Source: Cryphonectria parasitica EP155 (lineage: Eukaryota; Ascomycota; Sordariomycetes; Diaporthales; Cryphonectriaceae). From it: DNA of 64,000 nucleotides. Within the stretch, counting starts at the first letter, position 1, and each line of letters starts with the position of its first letter. This document shows, piece after piece, positions 32,463 through 44,996 of this stretch. The translations under genes were made by a program, and so were the position numbers. The notes under the pieces were generated by a model. The model was given only the letters and a program-made list of their open reading frames with translations, did no database searches and had not been told where the DNA came from. The stretch is from assembly GCF_011745365.1 (NCBI RefSeq), contig NW_024468913.1, forward strand, positions 3,100,001-3,164,000. Direction: 5' to 3'.

Positions 32463-34296
32463 CAAGCCGTCCTCCTCAACTCCACATACAATGATGACTT
32501 TCCTTTCAAACCCTACATTCTCGTAATAGGAAGAGCCGTATGAGACCACCCTCGGGGGTTCTTGCACAATCCTCCTTCCCCCTTCTCCGGGGGGTGGGTT
32601 GGTTGAGTTTCCCCCCCTTCTTTCCTTTTGGCCGCCTCTGCCTGGCTGGACATCTCCCGCGTGCCCGCCCTCCCTTCAAAACAAGGGAGGACGCCTGCAC
32701 CGTCATGTGCTGGCGGGGACGGAGGGTGTCGGGGTGGAGGGGGTGGGGGTGGTAGTGCTTTGAAATCTGGGTTTCTGATGTTGTGCCTGCCAATTTTATT
32801 TTTTTGAAGAAAAAAAAAAAAATAACTGGCGGAGGAGGACGGTGGAGGCTGCGTGGTCACGGGGGAACGTCTCCTTTGTGCAATGTCCATGCTGACCATT
32901 TGGGAATTCTTCCCTGCAGGTAATTCATGAATGATCTCGATATACGATGTTGCGCATGGGCTGGGATGCGCCTGTGGTGTTGTTACTTCCTGCTGCCGAT
33001 GCTGCTACTGCTGCGGGCTCACTCATCGAGTTTCACGGAGACAATAACCTCTTACTCACACCACACTCTTCCATTCCTTGATGATTCTCAGGCTGAGCGC
33101 CACATCGGTTTGGTGGTGTGAATCAGAACCTTGAAACGTCCTGCGTGGTGCTTGGCTGACCTTGCCTGGACGACGTCCATCACTCACGATCAATCGGTCG
33201 TTTTGGGGCGTCTCCCCCAGCTGAAGTTGGTTGTGTCTATGATGGATCATATGGCCAGTGTTGAGCGTTGTGACCATTATGTGACGTTTGGACAATCTGA
33301 CAGCTGGAGTGGCTTGACGAACAACGGACCTCAGCATTCTCACTTCACAATGCCAGCCCTGCGTACAGGAAGCTCGCCCTGTCCGTCTCGAGGGAACTCA
33401 GGTAAGGCGGGCAGCATGTTCAGTCCCTATTCTCGCGGCCGAGTGGCTTAGTTGCGGGATAATGCCGGACGGAAGAGATGCGTTCTGCTAGCAGGAAACT
33501 GCACCTCGTTAAATAGCTATGTCCTATGTAGTTGTCTAAATTGCAATGCATGCGACACTTGTCTTCATCTAATAATACAAAGCCCTACTGTTTGGAAGCA
33601 GTAATGTACCTCACTCTAAATCGTCTCGTGCATGATGCTCAATCATAACTACTCAGCTGGCCGGCTGAGCAAGGTCGGCAGCCGGAGGACCGGTTGGCTC
33701 TCACACGCACAAACAAGAAAACGCACAATGATGTAGATCTCATGAATTTATGTTTCGAAACTACTCAAGCTGTCCATTACTGTGCAGGTATATAGGTCGA
33801 GTTACACACATATCGAATGGACGCAACGAACACGAACTTTTCCCCTACCCGAGCACCTCAGCTGATGTTTGTCTTAAGCTTCCTCCATATCCTACAAGGC
33901 ACACACTATCTGTCCTGCGTCCACACACCTCATGCTCTTCTCACCACCACGCTTTCCCTCTTCCCCCCTCCCTACCATAGTAATCAACCACGAGGCTTCA
34001 GGATAACCTGGCCAACGGCAGTAGTCCCTTACCATGCGGCAGATTGGTTTGACCAGAAAAAGATAGAAACAACGCCTCCGCAATGTGCTTCTGCCACCGT
34101 CTCATGTGAGACGGAGGCTTGGTATCATTGAGCATGCAACGAACGAATGTGTTTTATAGCCATGCCCGGGCCACGTGATATTGATGACATTGATATAAGA
34201 TGGAAGAAGAAAAAAAGGAATTTGTCTGAAGTATATGCAACTGGAATTGAAAGATGAGAGAATGATACAGAGATACTCGCTGGTATCTTGGTTGAT

Positions 34297-34322
34297 GATG
34301 CTGTTTGACGATGCTGTTTGAC
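34297..34322. repeat. 13-bp perfect tandem duplication
   Basis: Two adjacent identical copies of GATGCTGTTTGAC. Confidence 0.9.
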
Positions 34323-34777
34323 GGAGCAACTCGTGGTGGTCGATGGTTTTGTTTTGTCGCGGCGTGATTTTTCAAGTGTAGACGCGAAAGTTGGCGCGAT
34401 GTAGAGCGGCAGGTATACATAATTAAGGATCGGCACACCGGAGAGCGAGGTGCTCTCGTGCGCTGAGAAGGTTTGCGAGATGGGATTTGGAGTGGTGTCA
34501 GGTTGAGAAGGATGAGAACGCGTGGGTAGAAAGGGAAAGGTCGTTGGTGTTTGCTTCAACCCCCGATTCCCGTCTTCTCTATGTGGCGACAAAAAAAAAA
34601 ATTCTCTATGAGTGCTCTCTTCATCCGAAATTGAAGAAATGAAAGAAGCTTTTGGCTCCTTGGGTATAAGAAAAAATGGCGTCAGGTATCAGTCGTGAGT
34701 AAACGCAACGCTGAAGTACAGAAAAGGACAATGAGGCAGAGTTGGACTTCCGGCACCGCTGTGGCCTCGCAGGAGAA

Positions 34778-37057
34778 TTAGTAGCGGTTGCGGTTGTCTC
34801 CAACACCAAGGTTCAACCAGCTCATGTCAGAGGTGTGTGCTGTTGCCAGCTGAGGCTGCTGGCTTATGCCACTTTGGGGGTTGCGCGGCATGGGCGGTCG
34901 CTGGCTCGGGGAGGATGGCGGCATGGGGAAAGCAGAGCTATACATGCTACTCGTGGCCCGCGTACCAGTGAAGGGTCGGCTTGTGAGTGCAGTGGGATCC
35001 CAAGAGTCGTGTACGCTGGCGGGTATACCGCTCGAGTAGCCCGAGAGGTCCGACTCCTGGCTGGGAGGTCGATTGCCGATTTGTCCAGCCATGCCTCCAC
35101 TGAGACCTGAGGGGTAGTTGCTCGTGGTAGGAGATCCGGAGTTGACTCTGCCAAAGCGCGGTGGTCCCTCGACGTGCAACGGGGGTACTGTTGCCGAGTC
35201 CTGGGTCCTGCGGTTGTGTAGGCTGACAGCAGGGCCGTTGGTAGAGTATCGGGATCCCTCAGAAGCAACAGTGTTGCGATTTGCGTTGTTGTTTCCATAG
35301 CCGAGAATATTCAGTGCTCCGCTCTCGCCGGACCAGTATCTGTTCCATCCTGAACTGCGCCGAAGGGCATCCTGCTGGTTGGCAGGTACACGTAGCGTGG
35401 CTGCAGGCTCCACGGTATCGGCACTGAAGGACACGCCCTTCTCATCCCTGATATCTGGAGCTAGGGCTCGAAGGGGAGGGTTTGGCCCTGCGATAGCAGG
35501 CATTGGGCCACTGATCTGGCCCTTGAGCTGTTGCTTGTTGCTATCTGCGCCCGCTCTTCCGAAAGAGGGCCGAGGAAGACCGTCCATGGAACCTTTTGGC
35601 CCTTTGCCCATCAGAATCGCCATTGATGAGAATGACGCGTTCGAGCCCTTTGCCATGTGCCCGCGCATGAAGGACGGATTGGTAGGAGATCGTGGGAAGC
35701 TCTCGGTAGCCACAGCCATTCCATCTTTCTCGGGTCCTCCGGAGGAGCCACTAGCCCTTCTGGCGTGGCCAGCCTGTATGAAGTCTTGCCTCGTCTTGCG
35801 TCTCCTGATCTGACAATACACTAGAAGCAGGAGGACAATTGCGCCACCAATCGAGCCCAGTATCACGCCCAAGACCTGGTTGGCGCTCAGCGAGGATGAG
35901 GAAGAGCTGCCGCCCCCAGAGGACGTTGAAGACGAGGCCACCACTGCTCCTGTCGATTCCGCTGCGGCCGTGGCAGAGGTACCGCTGGACACAGTGGCCG
36001 ACGCCGTGGGTGATGAAGCTGATGATGTAGACACGTGAAGAGTCTTTTGGTCATTGGAAGCCAGCAGCTCGGTGGCATTGATCCAGCTGTTGGAAGTCTG
36101 GCTGAACAGGCATATGACATCTTCCATGTTGCCGCCGGAAAGCACAACAGTCCCATCGCTTGCTTCAGCAGCCGCTGAGTTGGTTCGAATGGCTGACGAT
36201 GCATACGTGTCGTTATATGATGGCCAACTGGTTGCAGTCAAAGTATTCCTTCGGTCGGGTTGGGTGCTCTCATCCCAGCGCCTGGTGATAGCAACGGCAT
36301 CCGAGACAGGGGCTCCGTGAGCGTCGACCACGAGGGTCCTGTTGGCAACGTTTGGAGAGACGGTCATGTCATAGGTGTACAGACTTTTCGATCCATCACT
36401 GCCAGTGACCAGAGAAGCATGCCAGCCATCGGTGCCAGTCTTCAGAGGTGATGCGAGAGTTGCTCCAGAGTTGGTCCACCCAGAACCGACCTCAAATAAC
36501 ATGATTTGGGTGTTGTCGCTGGCACCACCGACCATGACAGCCTGCGTATCTGACCATTGCAAGAGGATCGGGCTCGTCGCCGGGGGGGCGCCATCGGACT
36601 CGTATGCGAGGACTGAGTATGGTTCGGATAAGCTGATGCTGAACGTCTGAGTCGATAAGCCTGAGCTACCGTCTTGATTACCAGCGTAGACGACGATGGC
36701 ATTCCAACCGGGAAGATAGGCGGCAGCGTGGTCTGTCCTGTTCTCGGTGACAGCGGTGACGGGTGTTATCGACTCCCACGTGCCCGTAGAATATGTATAC
36801 TTTTGCAGTCCCTTGTAGTCGGCGGAGCCTCCCGTTCCCCCAACAATCCAGAGGGCTGCCTGGCTGGTGTCCGTCGAGTTGGCATTGACACAGGCAGCTC
36901 CCGACAGCGCCTCTCCCTGGTCAAGAAGTTTCCATTCCGCCCCACTGACGAGCTCCAAAGATTGGAAGGCATCGGACTGGTACGTATAGAGCGTGTTATT
37001 GTAGACAACGGAGCACTCGTTGTCCAGCGCGACCTTCGGTTTGGGTTGTCCCGACAT
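34778..37057 (-). CDS. Kelch-like ectodomain, single-pass surface protein with long cytoplasmic tail
   Basis: Minus-strand frame of 759 aa from ATG 37057 (MSGQPKPKVALDNECSVVYN). The frame stays open upstream to about 37162 without another ATG. The N-terminal 350 residues show repeated beta-propeller-type blades (LWIVGGTGG, AIVVYAGNQDG, AVMVGGASDN, VVLSGGNMED) and many N-glycosylation sequons. A Ser/Thr stalk follows, then one membrane helix (VLGVILGSIGGAIVLLLLVY, about residue 410) and an Arg/Lys stop-transfer (CQIRRRKTRQ). The cytoplasmic tail of about 330 residues is Ser/Pro/Gly-rich. This is the layout of fungal kelch/TM proteins that are often misnamed splicing factor CLF1 in databases. 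It is presumably a wall or plasma-membrane sensor. No signal peptide is encoded at this start, so a 5' exon is probably missing from my model. Confidence 0.8.
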   Translation of the reverse strand: MSGQPKPKVALDNECSVVYNNTLYTYQSDAFQSLELVSGAEWKLLDQGEALSGAACVNANSTDTSQAALWIVGGTGGSADYKGLQKYTYSTGTWESITPVTAVTENRTDHAAAYLPGWNAIVVYAGNQDGSSGLSTQTFSISLSEPYSVLAYESDGAPPATSPILLQWSDTQAVMVGGASDNTQIMLFEVGSGWTNSGATLASPLKTGTDGWHASLVTGSDGSKSLYTYDMTVSPNVANRTLVVDAHGAPVSDAVAITRRWDESTQPDRRNTLTATSWPSYNDTYASSAIRTNSAAAEASDGTVVLSGGNMEDVICLFSQTSNSWINATELLASNDQKTLHVSTSSASSPTASATVSSGTSATAAAESTGAVVASSSTSSGGGSSSSSSLSANQVLGVILGSIGGAIVLLLLVYCQIRRRKTRQDFIQAGHARRASGSSGGPEKDGMAVATESFPRSPTNPSFMRGHMAKGSNASFSSMAILMGKGPKGSMDGLPRPSFGRAGADSNKQQLKGQISGPMPAIAGPNPPLRALAPDIRDEKGVSFSADTVEPAATLRVPANQQDALRRSSGWNRYWSGESGALNILGYGNNNANRNTVASEGSRYSTNGPAVSLHNRRTQDSATVPPLHVEGPPRFGRVNSGSPTTSNYPSGLSGGMAGQIGNRPPSQESDLSGYSSGIPASVHDSWDPTALTSRPFTGTRATSSMYSSAFPMPPSSPSQRPPMPRNPQSGISQQPQLATAHTSDMSWLNLGVGDNRNRY

Positions 37058-40000
37058 GATGGAGAGGGATCGGCAATGCAAGCGAGGGGTCCTTCTTCGA
37101 TCCAATACGTCGGGTGTGATCACCACTAAAGGAAGAACCTCAGCACCAGACGAGGTATTCAACGCGATTGCATGACGAAATGAAATTGGTTGCGGGTCAA
37201 AAGACGATTCTGATAGCGGAGGTCAGCAGCACGCTCGAGACTGGTGTGGTCAACGCTGTGCAGGGACAGCTGAGGCAGCAAATGAAGAGGTGGTCTGTCC
37301 CAATGGTAGCGAAGAGAACATACTCTCAAGAGTTGATTTGAGTTGGGGGTCACAGGCTGTGGTGTACGAACGAAACAGCACAAAACACAGGCCAGCTTCC
37401 AACGCGTTGACTACCAACGATCGAGACACCACGAGCTTTCAGAGAACCGGTCAGGCCTGTTGACTCAATCGAGGTGAGGGAGAGTCTTGTCTCAGACGAA
37501 GCCTAGTAGCAGTTTGACGTCGAAAGGTGTAGAGGTTGTCAATAAGGTATGAATGAGAATACGTTGAAAATAGATGCGGAATTGAGGACCTGTCCCCAGT
37601 CCAGGAAGGTTAAGATCTGCTCGTAGGCTGGAGTTTTGAAAGGTATCAGAGCGAAAATTGGGCGAGACAGAGCAGAAAAGGCGAAGGAGGGGGCGTGGGA
37701 AGGTTCAGTTGACTGTTCTCGACTGAGAGAGAGAGAGAGAAACGCTGCTGTAGGATCGGGCGTTTCTGCCTCTCTTGGACACCACCCCCGCGATCCGCCT
37801 AGAGCGCGCCCGTATCTACTCCACTCTATCCTTGATCTCTTATGCGTGCCCACGAATGCTCCCCTTTTCCTTATTCTTGTTGCACTCATACACAGCCTTG
37901 CAATGCGTGAATGTCACTGACTGGGATAGGAAGGGGGAGGGTAAGAGGAAGGTCGCAGGCTGGAGCGAAGAACAAGCTGCTCTGGAGGGGACAGCACAAA
38001 ATACGCAATATGTTTTGGGAACAAGAAAAAACTCGTTCGAGGGAGGAAGAGGAAGCGGGCGCAGGACCAGCCAGCCAAGACACATTCGCTCGAATTCAGG
38101 AACTGACGACTTGACAAGCCATGCAATTGCCCTGAGAGGCGGCAACATCCCATCCAGGGGGTTCGAAAGAGGGAAGGTACTGCACAGTCATGGCTGCGCA
38201 GTGAACAAGGGTCCAAGAGCCCCAGCCTTTCCAGCGTCCAATGAAAGAGCTGTGTTGAAACTCACGGGTCCATAAGTGTACCTTTTCTAGGAGGGACTCT
38301 TTCTCGGCTAGTACTCACGCGTGGGTCTCAGGTACCCGTCCCTTGCAGAGACTTTGGGGCGACATGCAGGAACCTCGCGTGAAATGTCGATCATCTCCAG
38401 GATCTCTATCCCTGTAATGGAACTGGGAGGGAAAAAGGGGAAGGGCCAAAAGCCTTAGCGCAGCAGTAAAGCAAGCAAATCGTCCGCTCGTCTCCTTTGC
38501 ACTGCGACATGACATTTCGGGCAGAAACACGACGAAACAACGTCGTCGTCTGAGCTCTGATCATGTTTTACGTGGCGTCGTTTCCAAGAACGCACCACAT
38601 ATAACAACAACACAGAAGACAAGTATATGATCCAATCCCTCTTAGGTGACTGGCAGAGCACAGGAGCACAAAGCACGTCCCGTCAGTGGGTTCGTTCGTA
38701 TCAGACGTGTTGCGTGGGGAACCAAACTATTGCAGTACTATGGTGTTTTGGTATGCCTCTACCGTATTTTGTAGCATCTGTGCTGGAGCGCCCAGCCGCC
38801 CAGATCAAATTTGTACGGGACTACGACACGCTTCAGGCCAGCTCTCCGGATCCGATGCTCTTCCATCTTGTTCCCTCTTGCACGCTACCGATCACATGCA
38901 GCACACGCATACATACGATACGAGGACTCCAGCGTGGCGACGATCTGGACGCTTCCGCAGGATCCTTACCAACATCCACATCTCACACCTAAAAGGCGTC
39001 GCCATAGACCCATCCGTTCGCAACCCATGTCAGCCCATGCTTTCTTTCAGTCTCGCGCTGCTGCACGACTCCCTCGTCCTGTGGGGGCAGTCCTGATGAG
39101 ATGACGAAATCATCCTCCTCGGCCCGGTCAATCTCGAAGCTTCTTGGCCCGCAACTGCAGACGATTTCGCATGTTGCCCAGCACGCCTCATTACGATGGG
39201 GAGGAGGAAAAGGGGGGGGGGGGAGGTTGGTCCGTTTACTCTGAGTCCACACTATTCCGACTTGGTGATGGCCTGAAACGAAACGCCGCGGGGGCCCTGC
39301 AAGGACAACCCCTTGAGCTAATGCGAAGCGACCAGATGGCAGCACCTTTCAGAAAGGGAAAGGCCGGTTTGTCATCGTGTCCAATTCGGACGGAGACAAG
39401 AAAAGCACCTTGTGTCTCGACACTCTTTCTCATCATCGTCCTGTCTTGCATGATATGTTGCACTCGCTCTAAATTCATTTTGTTTTCTCCTAGGCCGAAG
39501 ATAGTCCTCCCACGAAGGGGGAGAAACGCATCATAACCGTCCTGCGAGCTACGGTCGAGCCGAGATCCGGCCAGACGAGGGCGGAGCATCAAGTAAATTG
39601 CAACATCAAGCAAGATGGGTCCACAACTGCCCACCCCTCTGACTTTCAGAGCATGAGTAGCAGCATCAGCAGTCTGGGCATCTCTGCGAGGACATTGTCT
39701 TGGATGGCACGCTTCCGAGATGATCTCGGGCTTCTCACCCTGTTGCTGAGCGGAGATCAGTTTTTGATACCCTCGTGTGGGTCTCTCGTTCTGTCCGCGA
39801 ACCCGGGCCGAGCTGGAGCCTTGCCCGTTGGACCAGAGATTCTTTGTTGTACTATACGATTTTACCTTTGGTTCGTTCGGTGGTAGCTGCTTCAGGTTGA
39901 GCCGGTTTGAGGAGCAGTACGACACAAAATCTGCAGGATCTGGTCCCAGCTGCGAGCTAGTCGCATCCCTTTGCGGTGTCTTCAGGGCTGTGGAAATCAA

Positions 40001-40863
40001 TATCATGGCTATAGTACATGCACCCCGCTGGTCCCGTGGCTCGAGTTGGCGGCCACAGGCCATGTTTGTTAGTACTCGTTTTGGTTAGGTAACCCATTGA
40101 AGACTGTAGCCGCCCAGTCGCGATCACTCGAGCGACACCCCAAGCCCCGCCATGCAGGTATAGTTTGCAGATACTAGGTCCTATGGCGTCCAATCGACTG
40201 CAGGGTGTCCCTCCTGTAGAGTAACCTTGCATGCACACACTTTCGAACGCCAAAACTGGAGAGTGGGGGAAGGTCGGCGGTGCGAATCGAGGCTCCCGAC
40301 TTCATCGTCAGTCTGTAGTAGCATTCTGCTCGTCGCCAGGATAAGAAAGAGGAGAGAATCTCTCGGACGAGAAGAAAAACGGCGCCGACATGCTCCGGCG
40401 ATTCTGACGGTGCATACCCCGCAACTTAACGACCACATTAAAAGATCACGGGTTGCGTTGCAGCAATGTGAAACTTGATCAAATATGCAATGTTACGCAT
40501 CATCATTGCATGCAGTGCAGCTCATGGAAGAGTTGAGCAGGTCAGCATGACTTATTGGTTGTACGTACTATAGTAGACCGCTGCCAGTGCAGTCCAGAAC
40601 TTTCTCTCACATCACACACCCTCTTACGGTCGATCATCTCTCGGATCCCGGCTGCTACCATGCACGCAGCATGGAAGAAGAAAAAGAGGGGGGTCACACA
40701 AATTAAGCAAGCAAGATTATCAACCCCAATCTGGTCAGTCATCCTCGTCCAGCAGAGGCCCCCCGGCATCCGCTGCCGCCGTGATTGATCACCAGCCTTC
40801 CTGTTGACAGAAACTCTTGGACAAACGCCGTGCTGCCAGCGCTCCTCCCTCTTCCCCTTAGAT

Positions 40864-40909
<46 letters not shown>

Positions 40910-41862
40910 ACCTTCACATGTGCGAACTGCTTTTACGGCTGTGGGCCGAAGATACTGTAGACCTTGCTGAATGCCGCTTGTCACCCGCTGATCCGTTGGC
41001 TGTCAGTGGCCCACGATAATTGTCATGTGCCGGGCCAGTGAGAGATCAGCAAACAGGGTGTACAGCATATAAGCGCCGGCATATTTCTTTGTGATATGTG
41101 TTTGTGTGTGTGCCTGGTTCAACATTCTCAACAAGCGTTGGGTGACTTTTACCTTTTTCCCCTTGTGTCTTTCACCGTGGCACTTCAGGTGGTTTGCAAG
41201 CATGATGCCTATATTCAGGGGATGACGCGCGCGCTTGCGTAAATTAGTCACATCAGTAGTATGTGTGGTTTATGCATATCTGACATGCACTCTTCTACAT
41301 CACATCACTTCGGCAGATCATTGGAAGGGATACAGATACAGCAAGTATGCGAGGGTATCTCGTCTTCTATCTTCTTCATTGTTGTATTACTCAATTTGGT
41401 ACCACATGTGATATTCATCATGCAGCTTTGGCTCTGGTGCATCTTTTCATGACAGCCTCCCAATTCCTCCGTGATGCTGCCGAGCCAACCACAGAGCCCA
41501 GCGCTGCCACTTGTCAAATAGTAGCAGGAAAATGGCGCTGGGCGCAAAAGCAGATAACTCCTCCCCTGCCTGTCGCTAATGCCAGAATCAAACCAATAAA
41601 ATTTCCTTCCGGGAAGAGACCGTCAATTCATCCTTTTTCCTTTCCTTGCCTTTTTTTTAATTTAATTTTATTTGCCCGTCCTGTATCGTCATCCGCCTGC
41701 CAAGAGCCGGTTTACTGACGTACAGGCTTGTCTCTAGAATTCGCATGATGTGTGCGCGTTGAGTTGGGTTGGATCAAGGGAGCACGGTCTCCTTTGTCCT
41801 GTCACTTAGGACGGACAACTATATGTGGCTGTTATGAGGCGGAGCTGTCCAGTCTGGGACGC
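37058..41862. other. 4.8-kb intergenic region with CT microsatellite, one doubtful ORF
   Basis: Probably includes the true first exon of the kelch-like gene (37058-37600). A CT repeat lies at 40869-40908 and a G-run near 39211-39222. A 275-codon frame on the minus strand (40063-39236) is discussed in the findings. Otherwise nothing recognisable. Confidence 0.45.
40869..40908. repeat. (TC)n microsatellite
   Basis: Uninterrupted TC dinucleotide repeat of about 40 bases. Confidence 0.95.
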
Positions 41863-44153
41863 TCAAGCTTGAATGAATGCCTCGGCTGGGAGGGCCATCT
41901 GTCCATGGGATCAGCGTTTGCTCGCGAATAGTATAAAAAAAAAGAAGAGGGCCGATCTTACCTTCTTTTCTTCGAAGATGGCTACTGCTCGGTCAAAGTT
42001 CCACTCTGCTCCCTCGAGACACATTTTGCTGTATTCGAGGGTCATGTTGGTACGCTTTGTGAGCTCCATCATCATCATTTGTTGCTGCTCCTCAGGAGAC
42101 AGTGGCGCAGCTGGAGGCGCGGTCGCAGGTGCATTCTGAGCAGAGATTGCGATCGTGGGGAGCGGGTTATAGGCGTGCAGCGAGACCATGTCGCTTATCA
42201 CCCGTATGGGACCACGTCCAGTCAGGCTAGGACCGAGGACAAAAGTCCGGGTAAAGCTGCGCAGGCCGCTCTTGCCATCAGCTTGCGTCTCTGTGAACTC
42301 GCCGTGCATGGTGATGATCATGCCGAGTTCTCCCTCAGGTGAGCGGTTGACCGGGTCACGCAAGCCCTTCATTGGATGGCAGTCGACAATGTACTTGTTT
42401 GTTTCGAAACCAGGGTGCTGGGTAGTGGGTAACTGCCGCCACAGCTCTTGTATGCGGACTCCTTTCATGTATCGCTGGAAGCGTGCGCCTTCCGTGGTGA
42501 TGCGCTGATGGTTGCGTGAGAAGCTCAGGTAGGGGGCCCAGGGAAGTCCAGGGGTGTCTTTGTCCTTGACACCGCTGTTCACAACAGAGATTGTGAAGGT
42601 GCTGTGCTCGTCATAGTAGGTCTGCAGGAGCAGGTCGCGGTTTGTGTCGAACAAGGGGAAGAACTCGCAGATGAAATTTTGTCCAAGGTTGTTGACGTCG
42701 CGGAAGTCGTTGCCATTCTGGGGAATTTCTTTGATCTTGGCCTTTTGTTGAATCGCGGCAATCTGCTCGGGGGTCCTGACTATCACATTGCTTAGGTTCT
42801 GCAGGTAGGGAAACCATTCCACTATGTCTGCGCCATAAGCAGGTTCCGTCTGGATGATGGGGTTGTTTAGCAGGAGCAGCGTCTCCAGGCGTCGGAAACG
42901 GCCGCGCCATTTGTTCAGCTGCTTTACACTGGAGAACTGGTTGTTGCTTAGATCGAGGTGCTTCAGGTCGGGGAAGGTCTCTGCGAGGTCGAAGACCGGG
43001 TTTACCGAGTTGAGCGCGTTGCCTGCAAGAGAGACGCTCTCCATAGCCTCACGTTTCTGTTGCGCCGTCTTGAAAAGTTCTTGACAGATCTTCATGAGCA
43101 CTTTAAAGGTCTTCTCGGCTGTGTCTGGAGCAGAGGAGAGTAGACCCATCTCGACAAGAATTGGGTCTTGCCCTAAAGCAGACAGATCAAGCAGCTTTGC
43201 CTCCAAGTTGTACCGACGCTCGAGGACTGATTGGAGCTTTTGCTTGTCCTTCTGAGCCTGTGTTGACAAAGTGACTCCTCCGTTTTGCTCCGTCTCCGCC
43301 GCGGGCCAACCACACTCGTTCTTAGTGATGGTGAGGGCAGAGCCAGCGAAGGTAAAGCCGTTGATCTTGAGAACCTCGTCGGCGTCTTGATCGCTGGTTA
43401 AAATGTAGACCAAGTCACCCTCGAGAAGTGACTATGGGGAAGTTAGCAAGGTCAAAAAAAACCTTGAGTGGTGGTGGTGAGGTGGGTTCACGGGAAAGGT
43501 CGAAGCGGCGATATCGGTTGCGATTGTCTGCTCGTTCTGCGAGGTACATGGCATAGTAACGAGATTTGGACCTTTGTTGACGCTGCGCACCCTCCCGTAC
43601 CCATTGGTCGGATACCTTGACATACCTTCTTGATCGCAACGGGACGCACGCGACGACTGCGATCGCTGCCAGTCGTCTTGACGTTTGTCGCCTTCTTCTC
43701 TAAAAACTCAAGGAGACTCCGTAGACCGCCGTCTGCATTGGTAGACGCTCTGCTGGACTTCAAGCCCAGAATTCTCAGGGTCGTGTTGTTACCTGATAAT
43801 CTGGCTGCGTTGGGAGCGCGAGATGCCTGCGATGTATCCCCGCCGAGGTGCCGTGTGAGATTTTGCTGCAGCCGCGCATTCGTTTTGCTGGGGACAGGAG
43901 CTCTTGCATTGCCGCGTCGTGTGGATGAGTTGGTGGGCCTGCTGGCACCGGCACCAGGCTTGCTGCCAGCCCCAGCGGCGTCCATATCGAGATCTCCATC
44001 ACGATCAGTTCGAGGAGCAGACGACCTGCCACGCTTTGCGATTCCACCGCGGGTACCACCACGAAAGCCTCCGCGAGTGGCTGCAGTCGAGCTTCGAGTA
44101 TTTCGGCCAGTGTTCGCATTGGCGCCGCCACGAGGTCCAGTGGGTGGTGCCAT
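41863..44153 (-). CDS. mex67: mRNA export receptor Mex67 (NXF1/TAP family)
   Basis: Three exons on the minus strand: 44153-43626, 43431-41962 and 41898-41863, giving 677 aa from ATG 44153 (MAPPTGPRGG). Mex67, with its partner Mtr2, carries mRNPs through nuclear pores. The N-terminal 120 residues are RG-rich (GGFRGGTRGG), as in RNA-binding tails. An RRM-like fold follows around 125-230 (TTLRILGLKS, VYILTSDQDADE). Leucine-rich repeats come next (LKHLDLSNNQF, LETLLLLNNPI), then the NTF2-like domain (NFICEFFPLFDTNRDLLLQTYYDEHS onward, split here only by description), and the C-terminal UBA/TAP-C domain that binds FG-nucleoporins (MELTKRTNMTLEYSKMCLEG, WNFDRAVAIFEE). The last 11 residues (MALPAEAFIQA) come from a 36-nt final exon; the LPAEAF end matches the family. 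Divergent from mph1 with 843 bp between the starts. Confidence 0.93.
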
Positions 44154-44996
44154 AGTCGGGTCTGTCGACTATTTTGCGTGTTTCGTATGAGAGCTTGGAG
44201 GTGCGCAGGCGTTGCCCAAGTGTGTCGCGCAAGGACTGTCTGGAGAAAACCAGGTCGAGGTCTGTTCCAAGGGTATGGTAGCAGTTCTGGTCGCCGTCGG
44301 AAGGGAGCAAGCTTGGTCGGGAAATCGTGGACGAGGGGAGCTGGTCGAAGAAAGACTCAGATGGTCAGGACCTCTCAGTCCTTTCAAGGACGTCGAGACG
44401 GGGGCTGCGAACAGACCCGCTTGTCTGACCAGTAAGAATAGCACATCAATAAGAACAATGTGAGAAAAGTATCAAGATGCAGAATGGTTGGCGACGAAGC
44501 GAGGCGTTTCTTTCTGAATAGGACAAAGGAAGACTCGAGAGTTTGTTACAGAGGACTTTGGTCAGAAACGGTCGAACGTAGGCCAAGGTAGAAGTCACTG
44601 GAGGGACGAGGCCCACTTTTTGACATCTGCGACCTGAACGCTTAGTCAGAAAGGCACTGGGTGCCTGATCAAGATCCTGATATGTAATTGGTGTAGCATC
44701 CCTGTCAAGCTTGCTTCGTCATTCGCGGAAAGTGTGACCAGGCGTTGCAGTCGTGCCGGCCTCAAAGTATTGGGGTACCTGCTTGACAAGGATGCGCGTC
44801 GCGCGCTGCTGTTGTACCATAAGTGGTTGAGCATTGCTTCAGATGCACTTCATCGACCCGCGCTATACTTTTAATATTTGATGAGGAGTTCGACCATCAG
44901 CCTAGACCCAATGACTCCAGACTGGTATACTTTCTTACCCTTATCTATTTCCTGCTTCATTCTTTCTCCGAAGTTGGCACGATAGCATTCTAAAGC
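44154..44996. promoter_or_regulatory. Shared divergent promoter region mex67/mph1
   Basis: 843 bp between the ATGs of two divergent housekeeping-type genes. It must contain both core promoters and leaders. I see no clear TATA box or named operator. Confidence 0.6.

Larger units (their letters stand above)
31406..34777. other. Intergenic region between convergent genes
   Basis: 3.4 kb holding the 3' flanks of the C2H2 gene and of the kelch-like gene. It contains a G-run (near 32037-32047), a C-run (32447-32462), an A-rich run near 32808-32822 and a 13-bp tandem duplication (34297-34322). Open frames are short, and several use non-ATG starts. No gene recognised. Confidence 0.5.

Noticed and set aside
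33437..33520. tRNA-like A-box (GGCCGAGTGGCTTAG) on the plus strand
   Set aside because: No B-box (GGTTCGANTCC) follows at the right distance, and no acceptor or T stem can be formed.
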